Below are positions 51,006-59,421 of a stretch of DNA of 64,000 nucleotides, piece by piece. The number at the start of each line of letters is the position of its first letter. The first letter of the stretch is position 1. The position numbers and the translations under genes were made by a program. This stretch comes from Deltaproteobacteria bacterium (lineage in GTDB: Bacteria > Myxococcota > Myxococcia > Myxococcales > 40CM-4-68-19): contig VBLC01000033.1 of assembly GCA_005879315.1 (NCBI GenBank), positions 164,576 through 228,575 of the forward strand, given 5' to 3'. Below the pieces are notes generated by a model. It saw only the letters and a list, made by a program, of their open reading frames with translations, was not told the DNA's origin and ran no database searches.

Positions 51006-52288
51006 TGCCAAAGAACAGGGGCGCGGGATGTAGCACGCGCCCCGCGGGGTCGCAACACTCCGCCGAGGAGGGGCTTGCGCCTGCGGCCCTGCGGCGTCAC
51101 CGAGGAGAGCGGAAGGCGATCCAGACCCGCGCAGCTCGCCCACGGCGTCAGCGTCGAGGCGTCGTAGTCGACCACCTCGAAGTCGGTCACCTTGATGGCG
51201 TCGAGATCGAGCGGAGCGAGAAGGCCCGACCAGCTGAGCGACGAGCCCTCCTGCGCGCGCACGAAGGCTTCGTCGTCGCCGACCAGCGCGGTCTGGCCGC
51301 CGTCGGCGAAGATCATTCCGTGGCGCTTGAGAGTCCGCGCCACCACCCGGCCGCCAGCGCTGGGGATGCGGCTCTCGTCGAAGTCCGCGCGCAGGCGGAA
51401 ACGGACGCCGTAGGGCGGGCCGGAGTTGAGCAAGAGATTCGTTGACTGCGTGTGCGAGGCGGGCGCGACGAACCCTCGCCGGCTCCGATCGGGAGGCAAG
51501 ATGAAGCGCAGCGCGTGATGCAGATAGCCGCCCGGCTGCGCCGCAGCCGAGGCCGTCTCGCGCAGACCGATGATGCCCGCCGAATACGGCAGGCCCGCCG
51601 CGTCGGCGCTGGTGCAGCCACGGCCGCGTTGAGCGGGACCGTAATGGTAGTTGAGGTTCCAGACGCTCTCTTGCGATGCGTACCAGCGGCCGCTGTCCGG
51701 ATCGAGATCGGCGCCGTACAGCTCGATGAGCAAGTGGCGCGCATCGTCCACCACCATCAAATGGCAGTCGTGCTGGTTGACGAGCTTGCCGTTCACCCAG
51801 CTCTGCGGGCACCGATAGCCGCTCTCGCCTTCGAGATGGCCGATCGCGGGAGTGGGCACCGACCACCCCCGCCCGGCAGAGATGAGGTCGCTCTCGTTCG
51901 GAGCGTAGATGTTGCCGTCGTAGACGTCCTTCGGCTGGATCCAGACTTCGCGGCGCGCGGCGTCCGCGCCGGCGTGGATGAGCGCATAGCCGAGTCCGAT
52001 CTGGAAATGGTTGCCCAGTCCCCAGCCGCCGCCGCTCTGGACCGTGCCGACGATCGCGCTCGATTCCGCCGCCGCGGGAACGCCGGTGACGTCTTTGTAC
52101 CAGATGCTGTCACAGGGAAAGAGATCGGCGGGGCCGCCTCTGGGCCCCCCACCGCCCGAACCACAGCCGGTCGAGGAAGCCGGGGACGGCGTGCCGCCAT
52201 CGTTGGGCGCCGAGGCGTCGAGAGCCACTGAAGAGGAGCAGGCTACGAGCGAGCAGGCGATTGCCAGCAAGAGGGGGGTCGGTCGCAT
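51002..52288 (-). CDS. Exported lipoprotein-like hypothetical protein
   Basis: Signal and lipobox-like 'MRPTPLLLAIACSLVACSSS'. Confidence 0.6.
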   Translation of the reverse strand: MRPTPLLLAIACSLVACSSSVALDASAPNDGGTPSPASSTGCGSGGGGPRGGPADLFPCDSIWYKDVTGVPAAAESSAIVGTVQSGGGWGLGNHFQIGLGYALIHAGADAARREVWIQPKDVYDGNIYAPNESDLISAGRGWSVPTPAIGHLEGESGYRCPQSWVNGKLVNQHDCHLMVVDDARHLLIELYGADLDPDSGRWYASQESVWNLNYHYGPAQRGRGCTSADAAGLPYSAGIIGLRETASAAAQPGGYLHHALRFILPPDRSRRGFVAPASHTQSTNLLLNSGPPYGVRFRLRADFDESRIPSAGGRVVARTLKRHGMIFADGGQTALVGDDEAFVRAQEGSSLSWSGLLAPLDLDAIKVTDFEVVDYDASTLTPWASCAGLDRLPLSSVTPQGRRRKPLLGGVLRPRGARATSRAPVLWQ

Positions 52289-52332
52289 CTGGACACGAAC
52301 CGCCCGCGCGCCTGGCTTCTTCCTCGACGGGG

Positions 52333-52409
52333 TGGCGGGCCCAGCAGGATTCGAACCTGCGGCCTTCGGATTCGTAGTCCGACGCTCTATCCAACTGAGC
52401 TATGGGCCC
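52333..52409 (-). tRNA. tRNA-Arg(ACG)
   Basis: Minus strand GGGCCCATAGCTCAGTTGGATAGAGC..CGGACTACGAATCCG..GGTTCGAATCCTGCTGGGCCCGCCA. Confidence 0.95.
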
Positions 52410-52413
52410 TGCA

Positions 52414-52506
52414 TGGCGGAGAGGGAGGGATTCGAACCCTCGATACAGCTTTGGGCCGTATACTGGTTTAGCAAACCAGCGCCTTCAGCCTCTCGGCCAC
52501 CTCTCC
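52414..52506 (-). tRNA. tRNA-Ser(GCT)
   Basis: Minus strand GGAGAGGTGGCCGAGAGGCTGAAGGC..CTGGTTTGCTAAACCAG..GGTTCGAATCCCTCCCTCTCCGCCA. Confidence 0.95.
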
Positions 52507-52538
52507 AGTTCCGGTTCCGCTTCCGCGGAGGCAGCCTT

Positions 52539-53393
52539 CTACGTCGCGCCCCCCGGGCCGTCAAGGTTGGATGCCCGCTTGCGCAGCGACGTCACAGCGA
52601 TGAGGACGACCATTGCGGCCGCGATCACCAGCGAAGAATTGATCCGGCCGAGCCCCAGCCCGCCCTCTGGCGGCGGCTTGGTGAGCGTGTCGCCGAGCGT
52701 GGCCCCCAGGGGCCGCGTCAGGACGTAAGCGGCCCAGAACAGCACGGTGTCGGGGAGGCTGGTGAAGTAGTGGGCCAGGGCCACGAGCGCGATCAACCCC
52801 GCGAACACCAGCGCTCCGCGCTCGAAGCCAAGTCCGGTCGTCGTGGCGACGAAATCGCCCAGCGCGGTGCCGAGCGTGTTCGAGATGAGGATCGTGACCC
52901 AGTAGAAGACTTCGTCCTTCCGCGTGGTGATCTGGTCGACCCTGATCGCGCCCGTCGAGTAGCGCCAGGCGGCCAGGAGCGCGATCACCACACACAAGAG
53001 AATGATCGAGGACTTCACGTAGCCGAGTCCCAGCGTGCGGTCGAAATAGTCGGAGGTCGTCGTACCGACGGTCGTGGTGGCCACCACGACCGCCCAGTAG
53101 AAGACCGGATGATAATGCCCGGACTTGACCTGGGCGAAGAGGGTACAGAGAAAGAGCGCGAGAAAGATCAGGGTGCTCTCCGCGTACCCGAGCTTGAGAG
53201 TCATCGAGAGCGCGTCCCCGCCGGTCTCGCCGAGGGTCGTCGCCAGAATCTTGACGACCCAGAAGGCAAACGTGACCTGCGGAACCTTGCTGAGAACATC
53301 GCCCTCGGCGGAGGCGCGGTCAGCTCGCGAAACGTCGTTTCCGATCATGGTGGGCGACACCATGGCAATGGGAACATCAATTGCAACCATCAA
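52539..53393 (-). CDS. COG4705-like polytopic membrane protein with four internal repeats
   Basis: Repeats 'FWVVKILATTLGETGGDAL', 'FYWAVVVATTTVGTTTSDYF', 'FYWVTILISNTLGTALGDFV', 'FWAAYVLTRPLGATLGDTL'. Confidence 0.7.
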   Translation of the reverse strand: MMVAIDVPIAMVSPTMIGNDVSRADRASAEGDVLSKVPQVTFAFWVVKILATTLGETGGDALSMTLKLGYAESTLIFLALFLCTLFAQVKSGHYHPVFYWAVVVATTTVGTTTSDYFDRTLGLGYVKSSIILLCVVIALLAAWRYSTGAIRVDQITTRKDEVFYWVTILISNTLGTALGDFVATTTGLGFERGALVFAGLIALVALAHYFTSLPDTVLFWAAYVLTRPLGATLGDTLTKPPPEGGLGLGRINSSLVIAAAMVVLIAVTSLRKRASNLDGPGGAT

Positions 53394-54760
53394 CCAGCTA
53401 GAATGACTGCCGTGCGCCTGTAGCTCAGCTGGATAGAGCAGCGGCCTTCGAAGCCGCGGGCCGCAGGTTCGACTCCTGCCAGGCGCGCCACTTCAACTAC
53501 TCGGCAAAGACTGGGTTCTGGAAGAAGCCCCCGAGGCGCGGTCTCGGCCGTTTTCGGCTCTTGCAGCACTAATGCAGCAAATTTTTCAAGCTTCGGCAGC
53601 CGATCGATCTGCTCGTGCAGGTAACCGGGCACGAGGTGCGCGTAGGTTTCGAAAGTGATTTTCGGATCGCTGTGCCGGAGGATCCGCGCGACCGCGTAGA
53701 GGTCGACGCCGGCAGCGAGTAGCAGCGTCGCAGTCGTGTGCCGCGTGTCGTGCAGCCGGAAGCGCCTTGGGAGCGCCTTCGCCCAGAGGAGCATCTTGCA
53801 CTTCGGGCAATGGCGGCGCTCGCAGTCCGGGTGCTTCTCTTCGTGCGGCGTGCCATTGCGCTTGCACCGGCGACAAAGGTGCAGGTAGCCCTCGACGATG
53901 CCCGCGCGGCTGAGCGCGCTGCGCAGGCGCTTGCCGAGCTTGTCGGCCTCGGTGCGCATTTCACCATCCGCGCGCGGGAAGAGGAGCGTGCCCTTCGATG
54001 CCTCGAGAGCGGCTTCGAGGTACGGCACGAGCACCGCCGCGATGGGCACCGCCTCCTCGCGAGCGCCCTTGGTGGTGTCGTTGTCGTACGAGCGGCGTAC
54101 CGTGAGCAGCCGGCGCTTCAGATCGACGTCGCGCTTCTGCAGTCCGAACAGCTCGCCCTTGCGCAGGCCCGCGTACAGCGCGGTGGCGACGAGCGGCCGA
54201 TCTTCGCGGCTGAGCTCAGTGAGCAGCCGCGAAACTTCGTGCGGCTCGAGGAAGGCAGGCGCGCGCTTGGGAACCTTGCGTGGCTTCGTGTCCGACGCGG
54301 GATTTTGGCCGTGAACGAGGTCGGCGCGGCGCGCTCGGTTGAACGCAGTCCGCACCATCGCGCGCAGCTTGTTCACCGACGCGGGCCCCAAGCCCTTCTG
54401 CGACCAGTGCTGCAGGAACAGCTCGAGCCGCCCGGACGTGAGCGCGACGATGGGCAGATGGATGAGGTCGGTGCTCTCGAAGTAGAGGCGAAAGCGATCC
54501 TCTTCTCTGCCCGCCCATGTCTTCCCGGCGACGTATGTGTTGAGCCACCAGCGAAGCAGCGCGCCAACGGTGAACGCGCGGTCCGTCGGCAGCGGCTCGA
54601 GACCGTCGCGCTGGCGGCGCGCCTGCAGCGCCAACGCCGCCTGCAGCTCTCGCGCCTGGGCCTTGGTGCGCGCCTCGGCCAGGATGACGTTCCGCCAGAG
54701 GCCGGCGGCGTTCTTCACGCGCCCGTACCACTTCCCATCTCTCTGGAACGGCTCGGCCAT
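53390..54760 (-). CDS. Tyrosine recombinase/integrase; frame runs through antisense of the tRNA gene
   Basis: 'TALYAGLRKGELFGLQKRDVDL', 'RLHDTRHTTATLLLAAGVDLYAVARILRHSDPKITFETYAHL'. Confidence 0.93.
   Translation of the reverse strand: MAEPFQRDGKWYGRVKNAAGLWRNVILAEARTKAQARELQAALALQARRQRDGLEPLPTDRAFTVGALLRWWLNTYVAGKTWAGREEDRFRLYFESTDLIHLPIVALTSGRLELFLQHWSQKGLGPASVNKLRAMVRTAFNRARRADLVHGQNPASDTKPRKVPKRAPAFLEPHEVSRLLTELSREDRPLVATALYAGLRKGELFGLQKRDVDLKRRLLTVRRSYDNDTTKGAREEAVPIAAVLVPYLEAALEASKGTLLFPRADGEMRTEADKLGKRLRSALSRAGIVEGYLHLCRRCKRNGTPHEEKHPDCERRHCPKCKMLLWAKALPRRFRLHDTRHTTATLLLAAGVDLYAVARILRHSDPKITFETYAHLVPGYLHEQIDRLPKLEKFAALVLQEPKTAETAPRGLLPEPSLCRVVEVARLAGVEPAARGFEGRCSIQLSYRRTAVILAG
53414..53490 (+). 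tRNA. tRNA-Arg(TCG), integration target
   Basis: GCGCCTGTAGCTCAGCTGGATAGAGC..GCGGCCTTCGAAGCCGC..GGTTCGACTCCTGCCAGGCGCGCCA. Confidence 0.95.
53446..53490 (+). repeat. 45-bp attachment repeat, tRNA-proximal copy
   Basis: CTTCGAAGCCGCGGGCCGCAGGTTCGACTCCTGCCAGGCGCGCCA. Confidence 0.9.
53560..53581 (+). repeat. 22-bp direct repeat copy 1, candidate arm-type site
   Basis: CTTGCAGCACTAATGCAGCAAA; 69 bp from the core. Confidence 0.6.
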
Positions 54761-54763
54761 CGC

Positions 54764-54970
54764 TCAGGGACTCCGGGTCAAGTCGACTTGTACCGCGAGC
54801 CACCGTCGAAGCGCCGATGGCAGGAACCGGATGCGCGAGCCCAAACGCAGGGAGGGCAGCTTCCCGCTCGCCGCCCATTCGTACACGGTGTTGCGGCCAA
54901 GATGCAGAAACGCGGCCGCCTCGCGGACGGTCCAGAGCGGTTCGGCAAGGGCGATCTCGGAGCTTCTCAT
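54764..54970 (-). CDS. Excisionase/AlpA-like helix-turn-helix protein
   Basis: 'WTVREAAAFLHLGRNTVYEWAASGKLPSLRLGSRIRFLPSALRRWL'. Confidence 0.8.
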   Translation of the reverse strand: MRSSEIALAEPLWTVREAAAFLHLGRNTVYEWAASGKLPSLRLGSRIRFLPSALRRWLAVQVDLTRSP

Positions 54971-55278
54971 TTTCGTTCCTTCGTCTTCTTCTCGAAGCCG
55001 GGCCCGCCCTGGTCGCGGATCTCGTTGTAGCGGCGGGCGAGCAGGTGGCCGATGTACTCGTACTGATCGAGTCCCATCGCCTTGCGGTCCGCTTCGAGCA
55101 CGTCGGCGATCATCTTGGGGAGCGACCACCAGTCGCGCATGCCATCCAGGACGCGCGCAACGTACTCATTCATCGACCAGTTCCGTCCGGCCGCGGCGTG
55201 TCGCAGCCAAGCCATGACGGAATACGAGAGCCGGAATGAAACGACCGGCTTCGCTTCGAGGTTTGGCGTCTTCGACAT
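54967..55278 (-). CDS. Small element-encoded protein, possibly ribbon-helix-helix-like N-terminus
   Basis: 'KPVVSFRLSYSVMAWLRHAAAGRNWSMNEYVARVLDGM'; 4-bp overlap with the HTH gene. Confidence 0.45.
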   Translation of the reverse strand: MSKTPNLEAKPVVSFRLSYSVMAWLRHAAAGRNWSMNEYVARVLDGMRDWWSLPKMIADVLEADRKAMGLDQYEYIGHLLARRYNEIRDQGGPGFEKKTKERK

Positions 55279-55314
55279 GTCTTGTCTTGTAAGCTAGTAT
55301 GTAGTACGTGTCAA
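55279..55314 (-). promoter_or_regulatory. Sigma70-like promoter for the integrase operon
   Basis: Minus strand TTGACA (55314-55309), 17-nt spacer, TACAAG (55291-55286); ATG starts at 55278. Confidence 0.55.
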
Positions 55315-55517
55315 TTGCATGCCGGCTACAAGCTCAGCGCTCGAAACCAGGCCCGCAACGAGGCTCGATCGGTGGGTGGAAGGAGCGGTTTCGAGTCAGT
55401 CGCGCGATGCGGCTTGCGAGGTCGGTTTCGAGGCGTCTGCCCGTTCCGCCCTGCCGCATCGAGCACTTGGCGTTCTGCTCTTCGCCCGTCGGGATCGTCG
55501 TGCGGCAGCCTGCGCCC

Positions 55518-55563
55518 CTTCCCGGCCACCCACTCCCAACCACTGGATTGGGTGGCCGGGAAG
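55518..55563 (+). repeat. Perfect 15-bp stem, 16-nt loop hairpin followed by T-run
   Basis: CTTCCCGGCCACCCA (55518-55532) / TGGGTGGCCGGGAAG (55549-55563), then TGGCTTTTT. Confidence 0.75.
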
Positions 55564-55587
55564 TGGCTTTTTCTGTGAGGAGAAGTG

Positions 55588-56859
55588 ATGGAGCAGTCAG
55601 TGTTGTTCAAGGAGGCGGGGCGGAACCGGCAGTTGACGGAGAGGGATCGGGAGTTGTGTGGGTTCTTGGCAGTGTGTCGGTATCTGACGAGGGAGCAAGT
55701 TGAGAGATTGATGTTTCCAGGAAGAAGCAAAGCAAGGTCATCGACGAGATTGAGGTAGTTGGCGGCGAGGATCGGTGGGCAGGCGGCGGTGCTTCGTGGC
55801 GATCTGGGATTTGGAAGTCTCGATGGCTGGACGACGGTCTGGGCTCTGACGCCGGAAGGTTTCGAGATCGGAGCACAGCGGCTTGGGCTCAAGCTGGACC
55901 GAGTGCCGAAGCACGATGTCGGGCAGGCATTTCTCAAGCATGAAGTCATGGTCAATGAGGTCTTCCTGGGGCTCGTGCCGCAGGACGGGAAGACGCCAGC
56001 GAAAGTGCCGCGCCACTTTCGCTGGATCCTCGGCGAGTACTTGAACCTGCCATTCGAGGAGTTCGACCGAGACGTCATGCGCCTGGAGCAGCGACGGCTG
56101 CAGCCCGACGCCATGCTCGAAGATCCCGCGCACCACCGCCGCTACTTCATCGAGTACGAAACCGGCAGTGCGACGATCAACGACGCCAAGAAGTCCACCT
56201 CGACGCGCGCCAAGCTGGACCGCTACGAGGCGTTTTTCAGAGGGAAGTACCGCGCTCACTTCAAGGACGGCTGGCGACCGCGGTTGCTCTTCGTCACTCA
56301 GAGCGAGGCGCGTCGCAGCTCGATCGCCGAGTTGCTCGAGAAAGAGGACTTCCCCAGGTCCGGTGAATTCGCGGCACGCGCCCTGACACTCGACGACGCG
56401 AAGCCGTATCTCAATCGCAAGCTCTCCGCGTCCGCATCGTCGCCGGCGCGTGAAGTGCCGATGCCACAGCGTCCGCCGGCGGCCCGGCCAGAACGGAAAG
56501 ACGGCCCGGTGGACTGCCTGGATGCCGTCCGGCCCCGTCCTCCTCCGCCCCCGCGACCAGGATTCGAGGGCGGCCCTGCGCTCTGCGCCGCGGAGGAGCG
56601 GCTCCGTCGAGGCTGGGTCTCGGTCCGCGGGGAGCATCTCATCCGCCTCGAAATTGAGATGAAGGAAGTGCTGTGGACTCTCCAGATCGCGCGAGAAGCG
56701 CTGAGGAAGCGCCACGGGAAGCCGGACGAAATCCCGCCCGTGTCACGGGAAGCAGTCAGTATTTTGGAGTACTTCTCCTTGTATGCCCGCCACGCGGGAT
56801 CGGCGCTCGCCCGCTACGACCTCGAGATAGCCGACGGTTCACCGCATGAACTCATGTGA
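55588..56859 (+). pseudogene. Replication-relaxation (Replic_Relax)-like gene interrupted by an in-frame TAG
   Basis: 'LTERDRELCGFLAVCRYLTREQVERLMFPGRSKARSSTRLR*LAARIGG..'; both halves in one frame; TAG at 55756-55758. Confidence 0.65.
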
Positions 56860-56935
56860 TCGTTTGAGATGACCGACCCCTCCCACGGTGCCCCATTTGA
56901 GGCAGGATTTCGGGCCGCCTCGGTGAGGAGGTGCG

Positions 56936-57832
56936 ATGGAGCCGCGCGTAGTGAAGCCCAGCGAGTGGGCAGGAGCGATGGACAAGCCAATTCGCCGCTT
57001 ACAGCGCACCTTTGGTTGCGTCCTCGCTGTTGATCAGCAGGGGCGCTCGGTGACAAAGGGTACCGGTGTCTTCATCAGCATAGGCGAGTACAAGTTCGTC
57101 GTCACAGCGCGGCACGTCATCCGTTCAAGGAAGATCCTTGGACGACGTCTGCTGCTCATGTTCACGCCGATCGGTGCCGACGGGCTTGCAGTCAGCGGAG
57201 AGCAGGTCGTACCGATCTCGGTGCCACTTGGGTTACAGCTCGTCGCCGAGTCTGAACCGCTCGACGTGGCCATCCTCAGAGCACCAGAAGCGCTGGCGAC
57301 GCATCCGGCCGCCAAGTTTCTCGACGGCGGCAAGCACGCCGACGTTGTGACGAGGCTTCGCACTCGTTGGCGCAAGTACCAGACCGAGACATCAGACCTT
57401 CCTTACATCGTGCTCGGTTTCCCAAACTTTGGACACCTGATTGAAAATGTGGAGCGGCGGATAGAAACGCTGAGCGCAAGCCCCCTCCCCGCGTACGTCA
57501 CCCAATTAGATGAGCACCCGTGGGATGGTCACACGATGCCCGCGCCTCAGCTGCTTGTTGAAGTCGACGCGCGGGAACAGGGACTTGTGAAACCGATCAG
57601 GTCCGCAAGGCTGCGGCGTATTGCGAGGAAGCTGCTGCATCCAACGCGCGACGAACCCGAGCCGCTCGGGGGATTCAGCGGAGGTGAGGTCGTCGTACTA
57701 GGCAACGACGGGGAGTTCCTGCTCGGCATCATCAAGGAGGGCACCCAGCTATTTGGCAGCCTTCGGATCGCAGCGAGTTGCTGGGACGATTGCCTACGCG
57801 CGTTTGCGCGCTCGGTCCCGAGCACCGCCTAG
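56936..57832 (+). CDS. Trypsin-like serine protease with apparently intact triad
   Basis: 'GTGVFISIGEYKFVVTARHVI', 'SEPLDVAILRA', 'GGFSGGEVVVLGNDGEFLLGII'. Confidence 0.65.
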   Translation: MEPRVVKPSEWAGAMDKPIRRLQRTFGCVLAVDQQGRSVTKGTGVFISIGEYKFVVTARHVIRSRKILGRRLLLMFTPIGADGLAVSGEQVVPISVPLGLQLVAESEPLDVAILRAPEALATHPAAKFLDGGKHADVVTRLRTRWRKYQTETSDLPYIVLGFPNFGHLIENVERRIETLSASPLPAYVTQLDEHPWDGHTMPAPQLLVEVDAREQGLVKPIRSARLRRIARKLLHPTRDEPEPLGGFSGGEVVVLGNDGEFLLGIIKEGTQLFGSLRIAASCWDDCLRAFARSVPSTA

Positions 57833-57841
57833 CGTGAGTCG

Positions 57842-58133
57842 GTGAGTCGCGCTGAACCGTGGCTCCTCGCTGCACCGGTCGCCGCGGCGATCTCTGTCGA
57901 GGCTGCAGCCCTCTTTGTGCAGTGCGATCACCTTGGCGCGCTCGGCATCATCTCCGACTCGGACTTGAAGGTCGTCGAGGAGACCCGGTGATTTCGTACT
58001 CGCGATTGACGAGAAGCTGAAAGCCGCAGTGCACAGCCGTTCGGCACCCGTTCATGCCGAAGGCCGGGAGTCGCTGGAAATCGCCGAGAAGATGCTGCGG
58101 CGCCTTCTCGTTCCTCGGTCGGCTGCTACTTGA
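57842..58133 (+). pseudogene. Possible frameshifted short gene
   Basis: Frame 1 'VSRAEPWLLAAP..SDSDLKVVEETR*', then shifted frame 'DFVLAIDEKLKAAVHSRSAPVHAEGRESLEIAEKMLRRLLVPRSAAT*'. Confidence 0.25.
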
Positions 58134-58557
58134 TGGTCTTCGGCTTTGGCAGGAGCTTCCCATCTGTCATCAGGACGCTGACGTGCCCGGTCGAAGTCAC
58201 AGACGCGGTCATCGGGGGATCGTAGCGCCGCAGGGCCTTCTCCATTCGCGAACGGGCGGCAACGAATGCCTGCGCCATCTGCTCAGACTTCAGGTTACCG
58301 TGACCGAGGGAGAAGCAAGCGACCTCGGCGGCGACGATCGCGACATGTTCGAGGGCGTTGCGACGAATCGCCTTGTCCTTCGTCAGGACGACCCAGCCAC
58401 GTCTTCCCGCTTCACTCAGCCATTCCGCGTCGGGAGCGTCAGCTGCAAAGTGCGCCGCATGCTCCTCGACCTGGAATCCAGCAGTGCGCAGGGCAAGTAC
58501 GATCTTCCACCCGAGTGATCGGTCGACGAACCAAGTGAAAGGTTCAGGCGGCTTCAC
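58126..58557 (-). CDS. PIN-like (DUF5615/VapC45-like) putative toxin
   Basis: 'FVDRSLGWKIVLALRTAGFQVEEH..DAEWLSEAGRRGWVVLTKDKAIRRNALEH'; GTG start inside the end of the upstream gene. Confidence 0.6.
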   Translation of the reverse strand: MKPPEPFTWFVDRSLGWKIVLALRTAGFQVEEHAAHFAADAPDAEWLSEAGRRGWVVLTKDKAIRRNALEHVAIVAAEVACFSLGHGNLKSEQMAQAFVAARSRMEKALRRYDPPMTASVTSTGHVSVLMTDGKLLPKPKTIK

Positions 58558-59374
58558 TCGTCTCGCACCGGATCGCGTCCTCGATCTTCTCGGCGTCGAG
58601 GCGATAGTCCTGGGCGAGTTCAGCGACTGACTCTCCGGCGCGGTAACGCTCGGTGACGATTCGCGCCTCGATGCCTGTGCCAGCGATAATGGGCTGGCCG
58701 AAGCCACGGCGCGGGTCGATTACGATGCTCTTCGGTTGCGCTCCGTGGAGATCAGCCCGGACCCACGGATAGAGCCGCGCGGCGACCTCGCGGCCCCATT
58801 CGATGCGTTCGAGACTCGCATCGAGGATCTCGCGCAGCGCGGCTTGGCCTTCGCTCGAGACCTCGAGCAGCTGGTTCGCGTGGTCCACGAACAGCCGAAC
58901 ACCGTCCGTGCGGAAGCGCGCGTGAATGAGTGGGCGCTGTACGCCTAGCTTCTTTCCGACATAGGTCAGGGCCTTCCGAACCCGCTGCATCGAGACTCCG
59001 TGAACGCGCCGCATCGATGCAAGGACGAAGGACTCGACCAGGTTGGAGAACGAGAGCGTGAGCGGTGAATCCTGCGCTGGCGCAAACAGGGCATTGTGCT
59101 CCCCATCGCCCGAGGCCCAGAGACGAAGCGTCGAGGGGGACAGCCGTACAATCTGCGCCGCGCGCACGGCCGTGTACGCGGGCAGTTCTTCGGGCGACTC
59201 AGCCCCAGTGATGCGAATCACCTTCGCCACGAACGAAGTCTTAGCACAGGCCTCTGTCAACGCATCGTTTCGAGTTGCCCCAGGCAGGCAAGTTCGAAGC
59301 CATTCATCGACGCGCTCGTATTGGTAGTGGGCAACGGTTACCGTCATGGAGTTGACAGCATGTTTCGGGGGCAA
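58544..59374 (-). CDS. DUF433-domain protein, putative cognate antitoxin/regulator
   Basis: C-terminal 'IVIDPRRGFGQPIIAGTGIEARIVTERYRAGESVAELAQDYRLDAEKIEDAIRCE'. Confidence 0.65.
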   Translation of the reverse strand: MPPKHAVNSMTVTVAHYQYERVDEWLRTCLPGATRNDALTEACAKTSFVAKVIRITGAESPEELPAYTAVRAAQIVRLSPSTLRLWASGDGEHNALFAPAQDSPLTLSFSNLVESFVLASMRRVHGVSMQRVRKALTYVGKKLGVQRPLIHARFRTDGVRLFVDHANQLLEVSSEGQAALREILDASLERIEWGREVAARLYPWVRADLHGAQPKSIVIDPRRGFGQPIIAGTGIEARIVTERYRAGESVAELAQDYRLDAEKIEDAIRCETSEAA

Positions 59375-59421
59375 AGACCGGCCTCTCCCCGCGGGGTGCC
59401 CCCATCCCCAACTTACGGACC

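Noticed and set aside
52402-52728. ORF 'MGPAWRRGRDSNPRYSFGPYTGLANQ..'
   Set aside because: Translation of the tRNA-Ser(GCT) region; a well-known spurious ORF type
53390-53445. Integrase C-terminal 'GRCSIQLSYRRTAVILAG' as a real domain
   Set aside because: It is antisense of the tRNA gene and host flank; kept only as evidence for the tail swap
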